The notes beneath the pieces were generated by a model. The model made no database searches and had not been told where the DNA came from. It was given only the letters and a program-made list of their open reading frames with translations. 64,000 nt of DNA from Arthrobacter sp. AFG20 (lineage in GTDB: Bacteria > Actinomycetota > Actinomycetes > Actinomycetales > Micrococcaceae), in contig NZ_PJMC01000001.1 in assembly GCF_002892795.1 (NCBI RefSeq), positions 62,001 to 126,000 of the forward strand. Direction: 5' to 3'. The position numbers and the translations under genes are program-made. Of this stretch, positions 55,354 to 64,000 are shown in pieces (the first letter of the stretch is position 1; each line of letters begins with the position of its first letter).

Positions 55354-58300
55354 TATCTGCCCAAGACACTTTCAGCGCTGGCCGCACAAACCCGGCCTGC
55401 GGACACCGTGATCGGGGTGGATACCGGCTCACAGGACAATTCGGCTGCCCTCCTGCAGCGTGCCGTCGGCGAGGTCAATGTCCTCACCGTCAATGGCGGC
55501 AAGGCAGGGATGGGCGCTGCAGTGCGGGCCGGCCTCGCCGCCCTGGCTCCATGGAGCCGGCAGGGCGCGCGGGACCGGTCCGAATGGATCTGGCTGCTGC
55601 ACGACGATGCGGCACCTGACCCCGAAGCACTGGCCGAACTGCTGCACGCGGTGGAGCGCGCCCCGTCCGTTACTGTCGCGGGCTGCAAGCAGCTGGACTG
55701 GAACGCCAGGCGGCGCCTGATCGACGTCGGGCTTTCCACCAGCCGCTGGGCTGAGCGGCTCACGCTGATCGAGGCGGACGAACTCGACCAGGGCCAATAC
55801 GACGGCCGGTCCGACACCTTTGCGGTCAACTCCGCCGGCATGCTGGTCCGGCGCGACATCTGGGAGCATCTCAAAGGGTTTGACCCGGCTCTCCCCGGCA
55901 CGGGCGACGACGTCGACTTCTGCTGGCGGAACCGGCTGGCCGGTCACCGGGTGGTGGTGGTTCCCAGCGCGAGGATGTTCCATGTGTCCCACCGGCCGCA
56001 TGCCCTTGGCACGGCCTCGGCCGCGCGCCGGGCGCAGGTGCACCTGCGGCTCAAGCACGCACCGCTGTGGTCGCTGCCGCTGCACGCTGTCGGCGCCCTG
56101 TTCGGAAGCCTCCTCCGGCTGATCTTCAGCATCGCCGTGAAGGATCCCGGGTACGGCTTCTCGCAGCTCCTGTCAACAGCCGCAGCCCTCGCCAGGCCCG
56201 CCGCGCTCGCCCGGGGACGGCGCAACGCTGCCCGCACCCGCCGAGTCCGCCGCTCCGTGGTCAAAGCGCTGCAGACCGAACGGCGCGAAGTGTGGGGCCA
56301 CCGGCGCTCCCTGATGGAGGCCCTGGGCGCAGACGACGCCCGGTCCTCCGAGGACAGCAATGATCCGCTGGAGGAACAGCCCAGCGGCGACTCGACGGAC
56401 GACTTCGCGGCCCTGTCGACGAACGAGCGGGGCTGGGTTGGCAACGGGGCCGTCGCCGCGGTGATTCTCGCATCTGTGGCGTCCTTCGCCGGCCTTGCCG
56501 CGCTTTTCCAGGCCGACGCTGCCAGCGGAGGCGCACTCCTGCCCGTCTCAGCCCGGCTGGAGGACATCTGGCACCACGCCTCCACCTGGTGGATCGGACT
56601 GGGCGCCGGGCTTCCGGGGCACGGCGACCCCTTCGGCTACGTCCTCTGGATCCTCGGCCTGTTGGGCGGAGGCAACGCGAACGGCGCCGTTATCTGGCTG
56701 CTTTTGCTGGCCATGCCGCTCTCCGGTTTGGCTGCCTGGTTCGCCTCCGGCGCCCTGACCTCCTACCGCCGGTTCCGACTGGCAGCTGCGCTGGTCTGGG
56801 CAGCGGCGCCCGCCCTGCAGGTCGCTGTCAACCAAGGGCGCGTCGGAGCCCTGCTGGCCCACGTCATGATGCCGCTGCTGGTCCTGGCTTTGCTGCGGGC
56901 CACAGGTTCCGCACTCGGACGAGGCCGCTTCGCCCCCGTTCCGGCCGGCAGCCTCGCGGACCAGCCGCCGGCCAAGCCCGGCGTCAATGGCACGCCGTCG
57001 TGGACGGCAGCCGCAGCCGCCGGGCTGGCGCTGGCGGTCATCACCGCCGCAGCCCCGTCGCTCCTGCTGCCGGCCGCCGTCGTGATCATTGTCCTGAGCC
57101 TGCTGCTGGGCAGGCGCGGACGCACGCTCTGGTGGGCACTGCTGCCGAGCGCTGCGCTGTTTGTGCCGTTTGCGCTGTCCACCCTCGACCGCCCCCGGGC
57201 ACTGCTTGCCGACCCCGGGCTGCCGCTGCCCTTTGAGGCCGCTGCGGTGTGGCAGCAGATCCTGGGCCAGCCGCTCGGCTTCGACCCGGCCGGCGGCCTG
57301 TCCGGGCTGGCGCTCTTTTCCGGCGGCTCCGTCCCCTGGGCGCTGCTGCTGGCCCTCCTGATCGGAGCCCCGCTCCTGGCGCTGGCTGTAGCCGCGCTCT
57401 TTGTTCCGCTCCGGATCCACCCGGACCGCCGCGGCCGTGTCGCCAGGGCCCTTTGGGCCGCGGCGCTGGTGGTGCTGGCCGGGGGATGGCTGGCAGGACA
57501 CGTCGCCACCGGGGCCGGCCCGCAGGCCCTCGTGGCGCCTTTCACCGGTCCGGCAGTCTCCGCCGCCGTGTTCGGGCTACTTGGAGCGGCCATCATCGGC
57601 GGCGACGGCCTCCTGACGCTTGCCGGGTCCGCATCAGACAACGTGTCCCGCAGTGGGAGAGCGCGGTCCGCCGCCGTGGCCCGCGGTGCCGCGGCGCTGG
57701 CGCTAGTGCTCCTGCTCGCCGGACCGCTGGCCGGGCTGGCGGCCTGGACCGTGCAGAATGTTGTGCAGCCGGCCGATGCCGCGGTGCACGCTGACACTGC
57801 CGACCTCGGGGCGCCCCGGCTGGTGGGCCCCACGGACCCGCGGATGCTGCCTGCCACCGCTGTGGACCGCGGTGAGGGACCCGAGCAGACCCGGACGCTG
57901 CTGATCAGCACCGGGGAGGACGGAACGTACAGCGCCACCCTTATGCGCGGTGGGGGCACCACGCTGGACAGCCTCTCAACCATCGCGGCCGCGCGGGACA
58001 TCATGGGCAGCCCCGGGCAGGAATCGGTCCGCGACGACGACGAGGTTACCGCGGCGCTGCGCACCAGCGTGGCCACCCTGGTGGCTGCCCGCGGGGTCGA
58101 CCCGCGGCCCGAACTGGAGCGGCTCGGCGTCGGATTCGTCGTCCTGCGCGCCGCTGACACTGCGGCGCAGCTGACCGCCAGCCGGATGGACGCGGTCCCC
58201 GGGCTGACCGCCGTGGGGCCCACTGACTCGGGCTGGCTCTGGCGCGTGACACCGCTGAATGACGCCGTCCTGCAGCCCGCCGACGTCGCCCATCGGGTGC

Positions 58301-58677
58301 GCATGGTGGACAGCAAGGGTGCCACGATCGGGCTGGTCCGCTCCGACCTGACCGGAGCCCAGGCCTCGGTGCCGAAGGGGCCTGAGGGCCGGCTGCTGGT
58401 GCTCGCCGAGCGGGCAGATCCCGGCTGGACCGCCTGGCTAGACGGCCGCAAACTGACCTCCACCACCTCCGGCTGGTCCCAGGCTTTCACCCTGCCACCG
58501 CAGGCCGGCCAGCTGACAGTCCGGTATGAAAGCCCCTGGGCGCTCTGGTCCGGCATCCTCCAAGCCGCCGTCATCGGCCTGACGGTCCTGCTGGCGCTCC
58601 CGATGCCGGCACGGCGCCCTAACACCGGCCTGTCCAGGGACGAAGGCTCCCTGCGTAAGGAATACCAGAATGCATGA
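55330..58677 (+). CDS. Large membrane glycosyltransferase (GT2 domain fused to multi-pass region)
   Basis: A protein of at least 1115 residues. About 1-230 is a GT-A family 2 domain (VVAHNGSDYLPKTLSALAAQ, GVDTGSQDN, LLHDDAAPDPEAL, TGDDVDFCWRNR). Next are some 12 transmembrane segments (about 245-270 and 375-820), an exported beta-rich region, and a last helix near 1080. It probably adds a sugar to a surface polymer or lipid carrier. GTG 55330 cuts into the first beta strand, since in-frame codons upstream spell VTAV; the real start may be the ATT at 55300, which overlaps the whiB stop and has GAGGAAG upstream. A perfect hairpin covers this region. It overlaps the next gene by 8 nt. Confidence 0.88.
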   Translation: MVAHNGSDYLPKTLSALAAQTRPADTVIGVDTGSQDNSAALLQRAVGEVNVLTVNGGKAGMGAAVRAGLAALAPWSRQGARDRSEWIWLLHDDAAPDPEALAELLHAVERAPSVTVAGCKQLDWNARRRLIDVGLSTSRWAERLTLIEADELDQGQYDGRSDTFAVNSAGMLVRRDIWEHLKGFDPALPGTGDDVDFCWRNRLAGHRVVVVPSARMFHVSHRPHALGTASAARRAQVHLRLKHAPLWSLPLHAVGALFGSLLRLIFSIAVKDPGYGFSQLLSTAAALARPAALARGRRNAARTRRVRRSVVKALQTERREVWGHRRSLMEALGADDARSSEDSNDPLEEQPSGDSTDDFAALSTNERGWVGNGAVAAVILASVASFAGLAALFQADAASGGALLPVSARLEDIWHHASTWWIGLGAGLPGHGDPFGYVLWILGLLGGGNANGAVIWLLLLAMPLSGLAAWFASGALTSYRRFRLAAALVWAAAPALQVAVNQGRVGALLAHVMMPLLVLALLRATGSALGRGRFAPVPAGSLADQPPAKPGVNGTPSWTAAAAAGLALAVITAAAPSLLLPAAVVIIVLSLLLGRRGRTLWWALLPSAALFVPFALSTLDRPRALLADPGLPLPFEAAAVWQQILGQPLGFDPAGGLSGLALFSGGSVPWALLLALLIGAPLLALAVAALFVPLRIHPDRRGRVARALWAAALVVLAGGWLAGHVATGAGPQALVAPFTGPAVSAAVFGLLGAAIIGGDGLLTLAGSASDNVSRSGRARSAAVARGAAALALVLLLAGPLAGLAAWTVQNVVQPADAAVHADTADLGAPRLVGPTDPRMLPATAVDRGEGPEQTRTLLISTGEDGTYSATLMRGGGTTLDSLSTIAAARDIMGSPGQESVRDDDEVTAALRTSVATLVAARGVDPRPELERLGVGFVVLRAADTAAQLTASRMDAVPGLTAVGPTDSGWLWRVTPLNDAVLQPADVAHRVRMVDSKGATIGLVRSDLTGAQASVPKGPEGRLLVLAERADPGWTAWLDGRKLTSTTSGWSQAFTLPPQAGQLTVRYESPWALWSGILQAAVIGLTVLLALPMPARRPNTGLSRDEGSLRKEYQNA

Positions 58678-60382
58678 GGAAGAGAACGACGGCGGGACGC
58701 CGGCGAAGCGGGGCAGCGTCCCGGTAGCCCGGGCTACTGGGGGCACCGCTCCGGGGACTAACGCTTCCGGAACCCGCGCTTCCGGAACCCGGTCCAGCGG
58801 TGCCAGCCGCATCGCCGGCCGCCGTGGCATCGTGGCCGGAATGCTCTCCGGCGTGGCCATCCTCGCCGCCGGCGGAGGCCTTGTCGCGGCAACCGCCCTG
58901 GGGCCGCAGCCGTCGGCAGCCAGGACGCTCGACCCTGCGGAAGCGGCTGTGCCGGCCGGAAGCGTCCAGGACGTGTGCCCTGCTCCGGCGCGGCTCCTCG
59001 AAGGAACGCCAGTCGGGACCGACCCCCAGTTCAGCCCCGAATCCGCCACGGCCAAGAGCGCCGTGTCCGCAGCGGTGGTCAGCTCGGCGGGCGGTAGTCT
59101 TCCCGGCAGCGTGCTCTCCGCCCTGAAGGGGTCCGAGTTGCGGCGGATCGCCAAGACGCCCGGCTCGGCGGCGGCTCCCGCAGGCTCCTCCGGTGTACTC
59201 GCCGGGGTTGTAGAAGGGGAAGCCGTGGACGACGTCAGCGTGCTGTCCGCGGATGCCCTGGCCAACCGGCAGCCGGCGGCGGCAGCCCTCATGGCCTACA
59301 CGGCAACCGACGGGGACCTGCAGGGTTCGGCGGCAGCCGCCTGCCAGACGCCCTCGAACGACCTCTGGCTCGGCGGGGCCAACACTGCGTTGGGCCGCAG
59401 CAGCGTCCTCAACCTCACCAATGCCTCCACCACCCCTGCAACGGTTAACCTCGAGCTTTACGGGAAGTCCGGCCAGGTCAAGGCCTCCGGCAGCCGCGGC
59501 CTGCTGGTGGGACCGAAGTCGACGCGCTCCATCGTCCTGGCCGGTCTCGCTCCCGGGGAAGAACGGCTGAGCGTGCACGTCCGGAGCTCCGGCGGACCCG
59601 TCAGCGCCTTCATCCAGCAGAGCGTGCTGCGCGGGCTGACCTCCGGCGGCGTGGATTTCATCTCACCGGGGACCTCCGCGGCTCCGTCCCAGGTGATGAC
59701 AGGCATCGACATCCAGGATGCCGGGGACGTGAAGTCCCTGACCGGCGGATCCGGTTTTGACGACGCCGGCCCGTCGCTGCAGATCACTGTTCCCGGCCCG
59801 TCGGACGCCGTGGTGGAGATAAAGCTGTTTGGCCGTGCCGGCCAGCAGGCCCTCCCGGGGGGAGGCGTTGTCACGGCCAAGGCAGGCACCGTTGCCGAGG
59901 TTCCCCTGTCCGGCGTACCGGCCGGCCGGTACACCGTTTCAGCCACGTCGGACGTCAGCATCGTGGCCGCCGCGCGCGTGAGCCGGGGGCTCAAGGCCAG
60001 CCAAAGCCTGGATTTCGCATGGTCGCCCGCCACGGCCCAGCTGGGCAGCCAGCACGTGGTCCCTCTTCCGCAAGGTGGGGAGCGGCTGCTGGTCTTCGGA
60101 GCCCTGGAAGGAAGGGCCACCATTTCCTATACCCCGATAACAGCCGACGGGAAACTCCGCACGGCAGCTACCGCGGACATCGCCGCCGGGACCACCACCA
60201 CCCTTGAGGCAGCCGACCGGATCGGGGACTCCGCCGTCGTCGGCTATCTGGTGTCCGCCTCCGGCGGATCCGCCTACGGCACGGTACTGCTGGAACGGGA
60301 AGGCCGGAACGATGTCTCCACCGTGGCCATCGCCCCGGGCGCAGAAGGACAGGAAAAAGTGCCGGTGACGCTGGGCTACTAG
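58670..60382 (+). CDS. DUF5719 family exported protein
   Basis: A 570-residue actinobacterial protein. Residues 1-50 are a cytoplasmic Gly/Thr/Arg-rich tail with ASGTR repeats, 54-76 a transmembrane helix (GIVAGMLSGVAILAAGGGLVAA), and the rest is exported, with two or three beta-sandwich-like DUF5719 units (LNLTNASTTPATVNLELYG, GLLVGPKSTRSIVLAGLAPGEE, VEIKLFGRAGQQALPGG). The function is unknown. It starts within the last codons of the glycosyltransferase gene (ATG 58670, AAGGA upstream), so the two are certainly coupled and may work as one envelope system. Confidence 0.88.
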   Translation: MHEEENDGGTPAKRGSVPVARATGGTAPGTNASGTRASGTRSSGASRIAGRRGIVAGMLSGVAILAAGGGLVAATALGPQPSAARTLDPAEAAVPAGSVQDVCPAPARLLEGTPVGTDPQFSPESATAKSAVSAAVVSSAGGSLPGSVLSALKGSELRRIAKTPGSAAAPAGSSGVLAGVVEGEAVDDVSVLSADALANRQPAAAALMAYTATDGDLQGSAAAACQTPSNDLWLGGANTALGRSSVLNLTNASTTPATVNLELYGKSGQVKASGSRGLLVGPKSTRSIVLAGLAPGEERLSVHVRSSGGPVSAFIQQSVLRGLTSGGVDFISPGTSAAPSQVMTGIDIQDAGDVKSLTGGSGFDDAGPSLQITVPGPSDAVVEIKLFGRAGQQALPGGGVVTAKAGTVAEVPLSGVPAGRYTVSATSDVSIVAAARVSRGLKASQSLDFAWSPATAQLGSQHVVPLPQGGERLLVFGALEGRATISYTPITADGKLRTAATADIAAGTTTTLEAADRIGDSAVVGYLVSASGGSAYGTVLLEREGRNDVSTVAIAPGAEGQEKVPVTLGY

Positions 60383-60442
60383 CCTCGGATTTCGCCGCCG
60401 TGTGCTGCAACGGGCCGTGGGCTGGAACTGACGGTGTCTGGC

Positions 60443-60955
60443 CTAGTAGCGGCGGCGGTAAACCGGATCCAGTGTTTCCGGGGCGACGCCCAGCATTTCG
60501 GCGGTGTGCTCCACCACCACGTCATGCACCAGGTCCTGAAGTTCCTCCTTGACGGGGCAGGCCTGTTCCACCACGCGGCGGTACAGCGTGATGATGGGGC
60601 CATCGTCCTCCGTGGCGGGGGTGTAGCAGCCCAGGGGAGCGGGCGAGCCGTCGGCCAGCAGCTGTTCCAGGTTGGGCGGGATCTCGTCGACGGCGAACCG
60701 GACGCCGTCGAGCGGCTTGCCCCAGATGTCATGGAGCCGCTGGGCGGAGTCCATGACGAGTTCATCAAACCGGTCCGAGCGGCTTCGGTAGCCAGGGAGC
60801 GTGGGCAACAGCAGTTCGCCCCGGAGGCCGCGGCCGTGCCGGTTGCGCCGGCGTTGGGCGAAGCTCCGGCCAGCGGGAGCCCCGGCAGCGTCCCGGGGCG
60901 TTTCCGGGTCAGCCAACCGGACCGTGAAACCCGAAGAATGGTGCGATGACTGCAT
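60443..60955 (-). CDS. Metallopeptidase-family protein (Zincin_1, DUF1025-like)
   Basis: A 170-residue cytoplasmic protein similar to the small zincin-like family next to whiB2 in mycobacteria (Rv3259, recalled). It shows RFDELVMDSAQRLHDIWGKPLDGVRFAVDEIPP, ITLYRRVVEQACPVKEELQDLVHDVVVEHTAEMLG and a short DP-YRRRY end. The canonical HEXXH helix of the family is not there: the equivalent place reads VEHTAEMLG. Peptidase activity is therefore doubtful. The ATG has TAAAGT 6 nt upstream and no Shine-Dalgarno. It is divergent from DUF3499. Confidence 0.85.
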   Translation of the reverse strand: MQSSHHSSGFTVRLADPETPRDAAGAPAGRSFAQRRRNRHGRGLRGELLLPTLPGYRSRSDRFDELVMDSAQRLHDIWGKPLDGVRFAVDEIPPNLEQLLADGSPAPLGCYTPATEDDGPIITLYRRVVEQACPVKEELQDLVHDVVVEHTAEMLGVAPETLDPVYRRRY

Positions 60956-60967
60956 ATACAGACTTTA
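60956..60967 (-). promoter_or_regulatory. Leaderless -10 box of the metallopeptidase-family gene
   Basis: On the minus strand TAAAGT (60967-60962) is followed by CTGTAT and ATG 60955. Confidence 0.5.
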
Positions 60968-61077
60968 GACCCGCCGAATGATTTGTGCGACATAACCGGA
61001 CCGGAGCGGCGCTGCCGTGGCGCGGGCCAATCGTCAATGTCGGGAAATCTGCCCGAGGCGGAGTATTCTGTGTTTTC

Positions 61078-61461
61078 GTGGGTGCAATACGTCAGTGTTC
61101 CAGGTCAGCCTGCCGCCAGTCTGCGGTGGCAACTTTGACGTACGTCTACGCGGACTCCACCGCCGTCCTCGGCCCGCTGGCAACCTATGCCGAGCCGCAC
61201 TGCTACGACCTTTGCGAGCAGCACGCCAATTCGCTCACCGTCCCGCGCGGCTGGGAAGTGCTCCGCCTCGCCATGCCCTCGCAGCCGCCCCAGCCCGGGC
61301 CGGACGACCTCCTCGCCCTGGCGGACGCCGTCCGTGAGGCTGCGTCCCGCCCTGCGTCCCCGGCCCCGGGGCAGCGCGCCGCCCACTCGGCGCTGGAAGC
61401 GCCCGCCGCAACCGAAGGCACCCGCCGCGGCCACCTGCGCGTCCTGCGCGAACCGTCCTAG
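61078..61461 (+). CDS. DUF3499 family protein
   Basis: A 127-residue actinobacterial protein. The conserved domain has four cysteines, C7 and C12 (QCSRSACRQSA) and C42 and C46 (HCYDLCEQHA), that look like a zinc ribbon, joined by ATLTYVYADSTAVLGPLATYAEP. The rest is a variable Ala/Pro tail. The function is unknown. I start at GTG 61078, next to the conserved domain; the frame from 60985 adds unrelated residues. TATTCT lies 8 nt upstream and no Shine-Dalgarno is visible, so it may be leaderless. It matches Rv3258c next to Rv3259 (recalled). Confidence 0.88.
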   Translation: MGAIRQCSRSACRQSAVATLTYVYADSTAVLGPLATYAEPHCYDLCEQHANSLTVPRGWEVLRLAMPSQPPQPGPDDLLALADAVREAASRPASPAPGQRAAHSALEAPAATEGTRRGHLRVLREPS

Positions 61462-61553
61462 GCTGCACCGACTGTCCTCATACCGAACTGGCGGTAGGCT
61501 GGAATCTGAAATCCGTCAGCCACAGCGCTTGTGCCCAGCAGGGAGCATCCACC

Positions 61554-61793
61554 ATGCCAAAGATCAGTCCTGAACTGTTGTCCGTTCTGCGGTGCCCGGT
61601 CACCGGATCGGCTCTGACCCAGGAGGGCGAGGAACTCGTCTCAACGTCGGCGGCGGAGGGCGGCGAACGGCTGCGGTACGCCATCGAAGACGGCATTCCG
61701 CTGCTGCTTCCCCCGGAGCTCCGCGCCGCGGCCACGGCCGCCCGGTCAGACCAGCACGACGCCGGCCCGGCAGCGGCCGCCCCCACCGCCTAA
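61554..61793 (+). CDS. Trm112 family protein
   Basis: A 79-residue small protein of the Trm112/YcaR family. It has the conserved start [20 protein letters not shown] with a single Cys14, and the end motif [16 protein letters not shown], followed by an Ala-rich tail. In eukaryotes and archaea Trm112 activates methyltransferases; the bacterial role is not firmly established. A neighbour, ahcY, removes the S-adenosylhomocysteine made by methyltransferases, so a link to methylation is attractive but unproven. ATG 61554 has GGGAG upstream at slightly long spacing. Confidence 0.85.
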   Translation: MPKISPELLSVLRCPVTGSALTQEGEELVSTSAAEGGERLRYAIEDGIPLLLPPELRAAATAARSDQHDAGPAAAAPTA

Positions 61794-61845
61794 CACCCAG
61801 CCAGCACCGCAGAAGGCTAGACGCCGGATACAGCAAAGGATTCCC

Positions 61846-63327
61846 ATGACGTTCGATTACAAGGTTGCCGACATCTCCCTGGCCGAGGCCGGGCGCCACC
61901 AGATCCGCCTCGCCGAGCACGAGATGCCGGGGCTCATGTCGCTGCGCCGGGAATTCGGACCCACCCAGCCCCTCAAGGGCGCCCGGATCGCCGGGTCGCT
62001 GCACATGACCGTGCAGACCGCAGTGCTCATCGAGACCCTCACGGCACTCGGCGCCGAGGTCCGCTGGGCCTCCTGCAACATCTTCTCCACCCAGGATGAG
62101 GCCGCAGCCGCCGTCGTCGTGGGCACCGGCACCGCGGAGGACCCGCAGGGCGTTCCCGTGTTTGCCTGGAAGGGCGAAACGCTGGAGGAATACTGGTGGA
62201 CCGCCGAGCAGATCCTCACCTGGCCCGGTGCTGACACGAACGCCGAGCTGGGCCCGAACATGATTCTCGACGACGGCGGCGACGCCACGCTGCTGCTGCA
62301 CCGCGGCGTGGAGTTTGAGGCAGCCGGCGCCGTTCCGGCCGCCGCCGCCAACGACCCCGAGGAATACGGGATTGTCCTTGACGTCCTGCGCCGGACGCTG
62401 GCCGAGGACCCGAAGAAGTGGACCCGGCTCGCCGCCGGCATCCACGGTGTCAGCGAGGAAACCACCACGGGCGTGCACCGCCTCTACCAGCTCGCCGAAC
62501 AGGGCAAGCTGCTCTTCCCGGCCATCAACGTCAACGACTCCGTGACGAAGAGCAAGTTCGACAACAAGTACGGCATCCGGCACTCCCTGCCGGACGGCCT
62601 CAACCGGGCCACCGATGTCCTCATGGGCGGCAAGGTCGCCGTCGTCTGTGGTTACGGCGACGTCGGCAAGGGTGCCGCCGAGGCGCTCCGCGGCCAGGGC
62701 GCCCGCGTGATCGTCACCGAGATCGATCCCATCTGCGCACTGCAGGCCGCCATGGACGGCTACCAGGTGGCCAAGCTGGAGAGCGTGCTGGACCAGGGCG
62801 ACATCTTCATCACCACCACGGGCAACAAGGACGTCATCATGGCCGAGCACATGGCTGGCATGAAGAACAAGGCCATCGTGGGCAACATCGGGCACTTCGA
62901 CAACGAAATCGACATGGCGGGCCTCGCCCGGATCCCCGGCATCCGGAAAATCGAAATCAAGCCCCAGGTCCACGAATGGGTGTTCGGCAGCGACGCGGCG
63001 GACGCCACCCGGTCCATCATCGTCCTGTCTGAAGGGCGCCTGCTGAACCTGGGCAACGCCACCGGCCACCCGTCGTTCGTCATGAGCAACTCCTTCGCCA
63101 ACCAGACCATCGCCCAGATCGAGCTGTTCACCAAGAAGGACCAGCCCGAAGGCGAGCGGGAATACGAAAACCAGGTCTACGTGCTCCCCAAGATCCTGGA
63201 CGAGAAGGTGGCGCGGCTGCATCTCGGTGCCCTGGGTGTTGAGCTGACCGAGCTGTCCAAGGACCAGGCTGAGTACCTGGACGTGGACGTGGCCGGCCCG
63301 TTCAAACCGGAGCACTACCGCTACTAA
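61846..63327 (+). CDS. ahcY: Adenosylhomocysteinase
   Basis: A 493-residue NAD-dependent enzyme that splits S-adenosylhomocysteine into adenosine and homocysteine and so relieves product inhibition of methyltransferases. It has the substrate motifs [16 protein letters not shown] and [17 protein letters not shown], the Rossmann motif [22 protein letters not shown], and the family end (K-P-E-H-Y-R-Y). The 40-residue insertion typical of most bacterial and plant forms is present (about 150-190). It lies 52 nt after the Trm112 gene, and a strong terminator follows. Confidence 0.96.
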   Translation: MTFDYKVADISLAEAGRHQIRLAEHEMPGLMSLRREFGPTQPLKGARIAGSLHMTVQTAVLIETLTALGAEVRWASCNIFSTQDEAAAAVVVGTGTAEDPQGVPVFAWKGETLEEYWWTAEQILTWPGADTNAELGPNMILDDGGDATLLLHRGVEFEAAGAVPAAAANDPEEYGIVLDVLRRTLAEDPKKWTRLAAGIHGVSEETTTGVHRLYQLAEQGKLLFPAINVNDSVTKSKFDNKYGIRHSLPDGLNRATDVLMGGKVAVVCGYGDVGKGAAEALRGQGARVIVTEIDPICALQAAMDGYQVAKLESVLDQGDIFITTTGNKDVIMAEHMAGMKNKAIVGNIGHFDNEIDMAGLARIPGIRKIEIKPQVHEWVFGSDAADATRSIIVLSEGRLLNLGNATGHPSFVMSNSFANQTIAQIELFTKKDQPEGEREYENQVYVLPKILDEKVARLHLGALGVELTELSKDQAEYLDVDVAGPFKPEHYRY

Positions 63328-63334
63328 AAGTAGC

Positions 63335-63366
63335 CCGCCACGGCGCACCGCAGTGCGCCGTGGCGG
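63335..63366 (+). terminator. Terminator of ahcY
   Basis: CCGCCACGGCGCAC (63335-63348) and GTGCGCCGTGGCGG (63353-63366) form a perfect 14-bp stem with loop CGCA, 7 nt after the stop codon. Confidence 0.85.
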
Positions 63367-63513
63367 CCGCTGCGCGTCATGGCAACCCGGCGCGCCGTGG
63401 GTCTCCGCGTCAGGGGCAGCGCCGCCGTGCGATAAAATCGACTGGTCAGCGTTGCCGCTGGGCACCCGGACGGATGCCGATCGGCAGCCCGGTGGGACAC
63501 GGAGAAACCAGTC

Positions 63514-64000
63514 ATGACGGAAAAGAACAACCGCAAAACCGGCAAGATCATCGCCGTCGTCGCCATTTGCGCTGCGGTTGCCGCCGGCGGAATCGGTGTC
63601 GCCACCGCTCCTGGCTGGGCCAACCCAGCGCCCCAATCCGAGGCCTCCAGCCCCGTGCGCAACGAGCCGGGCCTGGCCACCCCCGTGGTCAAGGCCGTGG
63701 AACTGGGTGTGACGCCGCTCGATGGCGCCAAAGGCGTAAATCCCGCGGTGGCGCCCTCGGTCAAGGCGGTCAACGGCCGCGTCCAGGACGTTGTGCTGGT
63801 GCCGGCCGCCGGGGGAGAGGCCGTCAAGGGCACCGTCAGCGCCGACGGCAGCACATGGACAGCCGTGGACCCGCTGCTCTTCAACACGCCCTACAACTAC
63901 AGCTACACCATCGTGGATGAGGCGGGCAGGGAAACCAAGAAGGCCCAGACATTCACCACCGTGGAGCCCGCCAATGAGGCGGACGCCGCCGTGTACCCGG
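63514..64000 (+). CDS. Exported Ig-like protein, probable L,D-transpeptidase (3' end outside window)
   Basis: The frame opens at ATG 63514, preceded by GGAGAAA, and stays open to the window end (162 codons seen). Residues 9-35 are a signal peptide or signal anchor (IIAVVAICAAVAAGGIGVATA). After an Ala/Pro linker, a bacterial Ig-like domain begins near 60 (LGVTPLDGAKGVNPAVAPSVKAVNGRVQDVVLVPA, then KGTVSADGSTWTAVDPLLFNTPYNYSYTIVDEAG). This arrangement is that of actinobacterial L,D-transpeptidases, which have Ig-like domains before the YkuD catalytic domain. The catalytic part is not in view, so the enzyme call is inference. Confidence 0.75.
   Translation, partial: MTEKNNRKTGKIIAVVAICAAVAAGGIGVATAPGWANPAPQSEASSPVRNEPGLATPVVKAVELGVTPLDGAKGVNPAVAPSVKAVNGRVQDVVLVPAAGGEAVKGTVSADGSTWTAVDPLLFNTPYNYSYTIVDEAGRETKKAQTFTTVEPANEADAAVYP

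Noticed and set aside
63367..63513. c-di-AMP (ydaO-type) riboswitch before the Ig-like/transpeptidase gene
   Set aside because: Such riboswitches precede wall-enzyme genes in actinobacteria, but this leader is too short and I cannot find the conserved core.
61600..63636. 678-codon minus-strand open frame over ahcY
   Set aside because: It is a shadow of ahcY with mirror-type composition and no start signal.

Overview
The window is high-GC chromosomal DNA from an actinobacterium, most likely an Arthrobacter or Pseudarthrobacter relative (Micrococcales). The signs are strong GC bias at third codon positions, many GTG and TTG starts, a mycothiol-conjugate amidase (Mca), a WhiB-family iron-sulfur regulator, DUF501, DUF3499, DUF4245, DUF4307 and DUF5719 proteins, and gene orders that (from memory) match several Mycobacterium tuberculosis neighbourhoods. 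It reads as core chromosome. There is no transposase, integrase, phage gene, CRISPR array or rRNA. One tRNA gene is present.

Layout. 1-4.1 kb: nucleoside salvage (deoA, add), two tandem DedA membrane proteins and a MazG-type NTP pyrophosphohydrolase. 4.2-9.6 kb: eno, an FtsB/DivIC-like septum protein, DUF501, exopolyphosphatase and a membrane-anchored subtilase. 9.6-12.3 kb: type II NADH dehydrogenase, an ACT-GNAT fusion and a tRNA-Leu(UAA). 12.4-18.3 kb: branched-chain amino-acid ABC transporter, with the binding protein convergent to livHMGF; LivH carries an extra exported domain. 18.3-25 kb: Bax-inhibitor-1 protein, thiolase, a deoR-galT-galK operon and a divergent aldose 1-epimerase. 25-28.4 kb: AI-2E transporter, ilvA, rhomboid. 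28.4-34.8 kb: greA, DUF4307, mca, a small membrane protein, a DUF255 thioredoxin-like protein, PAQR/hemolysin III and a cis-prenyl transferase, the same order as Rv1080c-Rv1086. 35-46 kb: PIN-PhoH protein, two uncharacterised proteins, A24 peptidase, NUDIX, a TetR-MFS efflux pair, fumC, carbonic anhydrase, DUF4245 and glpX. 46-52.9 kb: an AbiEi/DUF559-like protein between two long palindromes, then a minus-strand run purK-purE-LCP-manA-femX for purine and cell-wall synthesis. 53-64 kb: GtrA, TIGR03089, WhiB, a giant glycosyltransferase, DUF5719, a metallopeptidase-family protein, DUF3499, Trm112, ahcY and the start of an Ig-like/L,D-transpeptidase-type protein.

Regulatory architecture is the most informative non-coding layer. 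About a dozen genes lack a usable Shine-Dalgarno sequence and instead have a TANNNT box exactly 6-7 nt before the start codon, the signature of leaderless transcription. Two families of about 65-nt palindromic elements sit between genes. In one family the two copies differ by compensatory changes in both outer and inner stems. The whiB region has a strong promoter overlaid by a perfect palindrome, a second inverted repeat in the leader, and a perfect 16-bp hairpin built from the first codons of the downstream glycosyltransferase. Coordinates of non-standard starts were chosen from the Shine-Dalgarno sequences or -10 boxes described in each entry. Mycobacterial locus numbers are recalled, not searched.
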